Source of the DNA: Acidovorax sp. FJL06
GTDB taxonomy: Bacteria > Pseudomonadota > Gammaproteobacteria > Burkholderiales > Burkholderiaceae_C
Assembly: GCF_003852545.1 (NCBI RefSeq)
Contig: NZ_QAJR01000020.1
Coordinates: forward strand, 86,360-150,359
Reading direction: 5' to 3'
Length of the DNA stretch: 64,000 nt
Made by a program: the position numbers and the translations under genes. The number at the start of each line of letters is the position of its first letter. Position 1 is the first letter of the stretch. Of this stretch, positions 60,463 to 64,000 are shown in pieces. Below the pieces are notes generated by a model, which was given only the letters and a program-made list of their open reading frames with translations, was not told the DNA's origin and did not search any database.

Positions 60463-61650
60463 ATGGCAGAAGCAGCAGCCGGCGGCAAGTCGGGCAAGGT
60501 CGTCATCCAGAACATCGGTCTTTTGTTGTCGGGCGACCTGGACCGCCCCATCCTCGATGCCGACACCATCGTCGTGAATGACGGCCTCATCGTGGCCGTG
60601 GGCCGCTACAAGGACTGCGACACCGAACACGCGCAGACCGTGATCGACGCGCGCCAGACCTGCGTGGCGCCCGGCCTCATCGACAGCCATGTGCACCCCG
60701 TGTTTGGCGACTGGACGCCGCGCCAGAACCAGATCGGCTGGATCGACTCGACCATGAACGGCGGCGTGACCACCATGGTCTCGGCCGGCGAAGTGCACCT
60801 GCCCGGCCGGCCCAAGGACATCGTGGGCCTGAAGGCCCTGGCCATCACCGCGCAGCGCTCGTTCGACAACTTCCGCCCTGGCGGCGTGAAGGTGATCGCA
60901 GGTGCCCCGGTGATTGAAAAAGGCATGACCGAGCAGGACTTCAAGGACCTGGCCGAGGCCGGCGTGACGCTGCTGGGCGAAGTGGGCCTGGGCTCCGTCA
61001 AGGCGGGCTACGAGGCCCAGCAGATGGTGGCCTGGGCGCGCAAGCATGGCATCCAGAGCACCATCCACACGGGCGGCCCATCCATCCCGGGCTCGGGCCT
61101 GATCGACAAGGACGTGGTGCTGGAGGCCGATGCCGACGTGATCGGCCACATCAACGGCGGCCACACCTCGCTGCCCTGGAAGCATGTGTGCGAGCTGTGC
61201 GAAAAATCGTCCCGCGCGATCGAGCTGGTGCACAACGGCAACGAGAAGATCGCCATCCAAGCGGCGCGCGCGGCCATTGAGCTCAAGTGCCCGCACCGCG
61301 TGATTCTGGGCACCGATGGCCCGGCGGGCTCGGGCGTGCAGCCGCTGGGCATGCTGCGCATGATTGCGCTGATTTCGAGCTTTGCCGACATCCCCGCCGA
61401 ACTGGTGTTCTGCTTTGCCACGGGCAACACGGCGCGCATCCGCAACCTGAACTGCGGCCTGGTCGAGGTGGGCCGTGCGGCGGATTTCGTCTTCATGGAC
61501 CGCGCCCAGCACACGGCCGGCGCCACGCTGCTCGAAAGCGTGCAGCTCGGTGACATCCCCGGCATCGGCATGGTGATGATCGACGGCCTGGTGCGCTGTG
61601 GCCGCAGCCGCAATACGCCGCCTGCTACCGAGATCCCGGTGGTGCTGTAG
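60463..61650 (+). CDS. ena: enamidase-like amidohydrolase
   Basis: 395 residues, ATG preceded by GAGGAGAATCC. Amidohydrolase metal sites: HVH at 76-78 (LIDSHVHPVFGDW), Glu173 in LLGEVGLGSVK, His202 in STIHTGGPSIPGS, His229 in VIGHINGGHTS, and Asp in ILGTDGPAGSG. From memory it closely follows the E. barkeri enamidase: same VSAGxxHxPGRPKD, TGGxSIPGS, HINGG, GDIPGISVVxIDG-like and SRNTPPA blocks. That enzyme opens 1,4,5,6-tetrahydro-6-oxonicotinate to 2-formylglutarate and ammonia. Last gene of the plus arm, ending at a strong terminator. Confidence 0.82.
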   Translation: MAEAAAGGKSGKVVIQNIGLLLSGDLDRPILDADTIVVNDGLIVAVGRYKDCDTEHAQTVIDARQTCVAPGLIDSHVHPVFGDWTPRQNQIGWIDSTMNGGVTTMVSAGEVHLPGRPKDIVGLKALAITAQRSFDNFRPGGVKVIAGAPVIEKGMTEQDFKDLAEAGVTLLGEVGLGSVKAGYEAQQMVAWARKHGIQSTIHTGGPSIPGSGLIDKDVVLEADADVIGHINGGHTSLPWKHVCELCEKSSRAIELVHNGNEKIAIQAARAAIELKCPHRVILGTDGPAGSGVQPLGMLRMIALISSFADIPAELVFCFATGNTARIRNLNCGLVEVGRAADFVFMDRAQHTAGATLLESVQLGDIPGIGMVMIDGLVRCGRSRNTPPATEIPVVL

Positions 61651-61666
61651 CTCGCCCACAGGCGAT

Positions 61667-61703
61667 AAAAGCAAAAGCCCGCTTTCGCGGGCTTTTGCTT
61701 TTT
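61667..61703. terminator. bidirectional rho-independent terminator
   Basis: AAAAGCAAAAGCCCGC, loop TTTC, GCGGGCTTTTGCTTTT: a 16-bp stem with A- and T-runs on both sides. It serves the enamidase-like gene (plus) and the convergent glycine-zipper gene (minus). Confidence 0.95.
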
Positions 61704-61716
61704 GGAAATAGCTGGC

Positions 61717-62517
61717 TCAGTAAGTGTCAGACACCCGCACCGCACCCGGCTGCGGCTGGGCATACGGGTCTGCTGCACGCGCCGAGCCGCCCTGGTCCAC
61801 GCGGAAGCCCTTGCCCTGCAGCACCACGGGCGTGCCCACCGCCGTGGGCTCAGCGCGCTGGAAGTGGCGCAGCGAGCCGTCTTCCATGCGCACCGCGACC
61901 TCGTACACCGTGTGGGTGCGCGTGCGCTCTTCGACCTTGTGGCCCACATAACCACCGCCCACGGCGCCCAGCACGGTGGCGGCGGTACGGCCGCTGCCCT
62001 TGCCGATCTGGTTGCCCACCACGGCGCCCAGCACACCACCGGCCACGGCCCCCACGCCCGTGGCGGGTGCGGCCTGCTGCACCGCCTGCACGGACTCGAC
62101 CCGGCCGCAGCTGCGGCACACCGGTGCGGCGGCCCGCACGGGCTGCGCGGGCCCGGCCCCCCGAGGTGCGCCCTGGCCGCCGCCGACCATCTCGGCGGCA
62201 CGCGGTGCGCCATCGCCAGCGCCGGGCTGCAGGCGGCTGCTTGCTCCGCTATTCATAGCTGATTGCGCTGGCTGGATCAGCCCTTGCGGCCGTTTTTCGT
62301 CAATGATTTCTGATTCGGGCGTGCGCGGTGCAGCGGCCAGCGGTGCGGGGGCCACCACCTCGGCGGGTGCGCGTTGCTGCCACACCAGGGTGGCGCCCAG
62401 TGCCAGCACGCTCACGCCCAGCACGCCAATGGCGGCCCACATCCATTTCAGGGCAGGCCCTGCGGCGGCGGGGGCGCCGGGGGCCAGCGCGGTGGTGGGG
62501 GGGACGGTGAGGTTCAT
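61717..62517 (-). CDS. glycine-zipper 2TM domain protein (SlyB/Rick_17kDa type)
   Basis: 266 residues from MNLTVPPTTAL, preceded by AAGGAAACCACCACC. One membrane helix near residues 26-46 (KWMWAAIGVLGVSVLALGATLVW), an Ala/Pro-rich spacer, then a glycine-zipper: GVGAVAGGVLGAVVGNQIGKG and AATVLGAVGGGYVGHKVEER, followed by a beta-rich tail (HTVYEVAVRMEDGSLRHFQ). Likely an envelope-stability protein. In the spacer, ESEIIDEKRPQGLIQPAQSA and MNSGASS are encoded by a copy of the short dispersed repeat (about 62235-62310). Confidence 0.85.
   Translation of the reverse strand: MNLTVPPTTALAPGAPAAAGPALKWMWAAIGVLGVSVLALGATLVWQQRAPAEVVAPAPLAAAPRTPESEIIDEKRPQGLIQPAQSAMNSGASSRLQPGAGDGAPRAAEMVGGGQGAPRGAGPAQPVRAAAPVCRSCGRVESVQAVQQAAPATGVGAVAGGVLGAVVGNQIGKGSGRTAATVLGAVGGGYVGHKVEERTRTHTVYEVAVRMEDGSLRHFQRAEPTAVGTPVVLQGKGFRVDQGGSARAADPYAQPQPGAVRVSDTY
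62235..62310. repeat. short dispersed repeat inside the glycine-zipper gene
   Basis: Minus strand GAAATCATTGACGAAAAACG, then CAGCGCAATCAGCTATGAAT and AGCGGAGCAAGC, recognisable as the short repeat family in coding sequence, in frame. Confidence 0.5.
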
Positions 62518-62778
62518 GGTGGTGGTTTCCTTGTGGGGTTGCAGCCGGGGCGGGATGGGGCTCCACGGCACCTGGGCGGTGGAGTCACAGCGATCTCCCA
62601 CCAACGCCCGGAGGGGCCCAAAGGTACACAGGGAAAGCCAACGCCGAACAGCGGTTGTGTAAGTGACCGTAAGCGCCTGTTGCACTCTGGGCGGGTGCAC
62701 AAGCCGTCTTTCTGCGCCTGGGCCGCAGACCGCGCGCCCCCAAGGCGGAAGCCGCCCACGGGGGCTTGCCAACATTTT

Positions 62779-63732
62779 TTACACCCGCCCGCCCCGCCCA
62801 CGGGCCGTGGCCGCCCACCGCGCCCAGGCTGCGGGGCGGCGGGGACCGCTGTGCAGCGCGTCCTCCAGCGCCTGCGCGCAGCTTGCAGAAAACAGCAGGA
62901 TGGCCGACGAAAAATAGATCCACATGAGCAGCACCACCAGCGATCCCGCAGCACCGTAGGCGGAAACCACGGCCGCCGTGGACAGGTACCAGGCCAGCAG
63001 CTGCTTGCCCCCGATGAACAGCGCCGCCCCCACCACGGCCCCCATCACCAGGTAGCGCAGCGAGGGCTTGGGGCACACGCCCATGCGCATCAGCCCCACG
63101 AACAGGGCCACGGCAAAACCCCAGGCCAGGGCTTCGTTGGCGACCTTGAGCAGCGGGGCCAGGGGCAGCAGGTGCGCCAGAGGCCCCGCCGCCAGGCGCT
63201 CCCCGGCCCAGCCCGCCAGCAGGTGGATCAGCGTGGACAGCGCCAGCGACACCAGGAGCAAAAACCCCAGGGCCAGCACATAGGCCAGCCCCCGCAGCCG
63301 CAGCGAGGCCATGCGCCACCAGGCGGCCTGCGGTGCGGGCGGGGCGCCATCGCGCCGCCACAGGCGCTCCAGCGCCGACTGCAGTTCGACGAACACCCCG
63401 GTCGCCCCCGAGACCAGCACCACAAAACCCACGATGGAAGCCAGGCGCCCCTCCGCTGGCGCGCGGGCGCTGGCCAGGGCCTGCCGCACCACATCGGCCA
63501 CCTGCGCGCCCATCACGGACTGCACCTGGGTGACCAGGCTGGCCTCCAGGTAGCTGCGGTCCATCCACCAGCCCAGCACGCCCACCAGCAGGAGCAGCAG
63601 CGGCGCCAGGCTCAGCATGCCGTAGAACGACATGGCAGCGCTCATGCGCAGGCCATCGGCGTCCAGCCACAGGGGCAACACAACGGGCATCAGGGGCGCG
63701 GCAAGGCGCTCAAGCGAAAGGGCGATGGACAT
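62779..63732 (-). CDS. YihY/BrkB family membrane protein
   Basis: 317 residues with about six membrane segments in the YihY/BrkB order: ADGLRMSAAMSFYGMLSLAPLLLLLVGVLGWW (the conserved AAMSFYxxLSLxPLL motif), GFVVLVSGATGVFVELQSALERLW, LGFLLLVSLALSTLIHLLAGW, YLVMGAVVGAALFIGGKQLLAWYLS, and AAGSLVVLLMWIYFSSAILLFSASCAQAL. Function is not settled; once mislabelled as ribonuclease BN. The 268 bases to the window end have no gene that I can support. Confidence 0.9.
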   Translation of the reverse strand: MSIALSLERLAAPLMPVVLPLWLDADGLRMSAAMSFYGMLSLAPLLLLLVGVLGWWMDRSYLEASLVTQVQSVMGAQVADVVRQALASARAPAEGRLASIVGFVVLVSGATGVFVELQSALERLWRRDGAPPAPQAAWWRMASLRLRGLAYVLALGFLLLVSLALSTLIHLLAGWAGERLAAGPLAHLLPLAPLLKVANEALAWGFAVALFVGLMRMGVCPKPSLRYLVMGAVVGAALFIGGKQLLAWYLSTAAVVSAYGAAGSLVVLLMWIYFSSAILLFSASCAQALEDALHSGPRRPAAWARWAATARGRGGRV

Positions 63733-63952
63733 GCCCTGAGCCTAATGCGCCCCCGCGCTGCCGTCCATGCGCCGTCCACGGCACGGCGGGTAGGCGCAGG
63801 CCCACATGCCCCGCCGCAGAGTTTCGCAGGTGACAGCACAGGTTTTACACGGGGCCGGGCCGCGACTAGCATGAAGCGCTGAGAACCTGTTCAAGATCTT
63901 TTCGGGGTCGCACAAGTACCTTGCCGGGATGGGATGCAAGGCGCGGTGCGCA

Positions 63953-63973
63953 GTGGATAGCCCGGCTATCCAC
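63953..63973. repeat. palindrome in an intergenic repeat-like block at the window edge
   Basis: GTGGATAGCC-C-GGCTATCCAC has perfect 10-bp arms. It lies in a block from about 63880 (GAACCTGTTCAAGATCTTTT) to the edge. The block looks like a dispersed intergenic element I recall from Comamonadaceae genomes, but no second copy is in this window. Confidence 0.5.
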
Positions 63974-64000
63974 AAGCGCAGCAACGCAGCAGACCGCCCG

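Overview
The window is a GC-rich (roughly 68-70 % by eye) bacterial chromosome segment with dense genes, short gaps and no plasmid, phage or insertion-sequence genes. Gene content (Bug-type solute receptors, PobA, TorF porin with GlnK and AmtB, cytochrome-linked molybdenum hydroxylase) and two families of dispersed intergenic repeats point to a beta-proteobacterium of the Comamonadaceae, most like Acidovorax. The taxonomic call is inference from memory, not from a search. I saw no tRNA, rRNA, CRISPR or mobile element.

Layout. 1-13.5 kb: glutathione S-transferase, peptide-type binding protein, LysE/ArgO exporter with divergent ArgP, siderophore-interacting reductase with divergent MarR, alanine racemase, LplT, EamA transporter, glutathione peroxidase, GNAT, and a WYL/YafY regulator with a GyrI-like protein. 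13.6-18.6 kb: alpha/beta hydrolase, ProQ, and glycolate oxidase subunits GlcF and GlcE separated by a DUF1275 protein. 18.9-21.6 kb: amtB-glnK-torF operon with a sigma-54 promoter and an NtrC-like site. 21.8-33.5 kb: comM, then a MarR-controlled hydroxycinnamate (ferulate/coumarate) catabolic cluster: amidohydrolase, crotonase, feruloyl-CoA synthase, short-chain dehydrogenase, Bug receptor, acyl-CoA dehydrogenase and a tannase-type feruloyl esterase. 34-36.2 kb: pobA with a divergent AraC regulator, which would take up 4-hydroxybenzoate from that route. 36.2-42.7 kb: two VOC proteins, a GntR-lyase-Bug-class I fumarase module, and an EVE protein.

44-61.7 kb is the most interesting region. One long minus-strand gene set encodes a 6-hydroxynicotinate-reductase-like protein, a UPF0280 protein, two AA_synth paralogues, a branched-chain-type ABC importer with two receptors, and a NicAB-like molybdenum hydroxylase fused to a tri-haem cytochrome c. 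A divergent plus-strand set encodes a 7Fe ferredoxin, ferredoxin-NADP reductase, TetR regulator and an enamidase-like amidohydrolase. Together they look like a reductive N-heterocycle (nicotinate-like) ring-opening route of the Eubacterium barkeri kind in a respiratory proteobacterium.

Other structure: three near-identical palindromes, GCTGCTGACA-N6-TGTCAGCAGC, precede the GyrI-like, VOC and EVE genes, suggesting a small regulon of the YafY protein encoded here. A long repeat sits directly after the stop codons of five genes in fixed polarity. A second, short repeat family has entered the reading frames of glcE and a glycine-zipper gene. The window ends with a BrkB-family membrane protein and a palindromic repeat.
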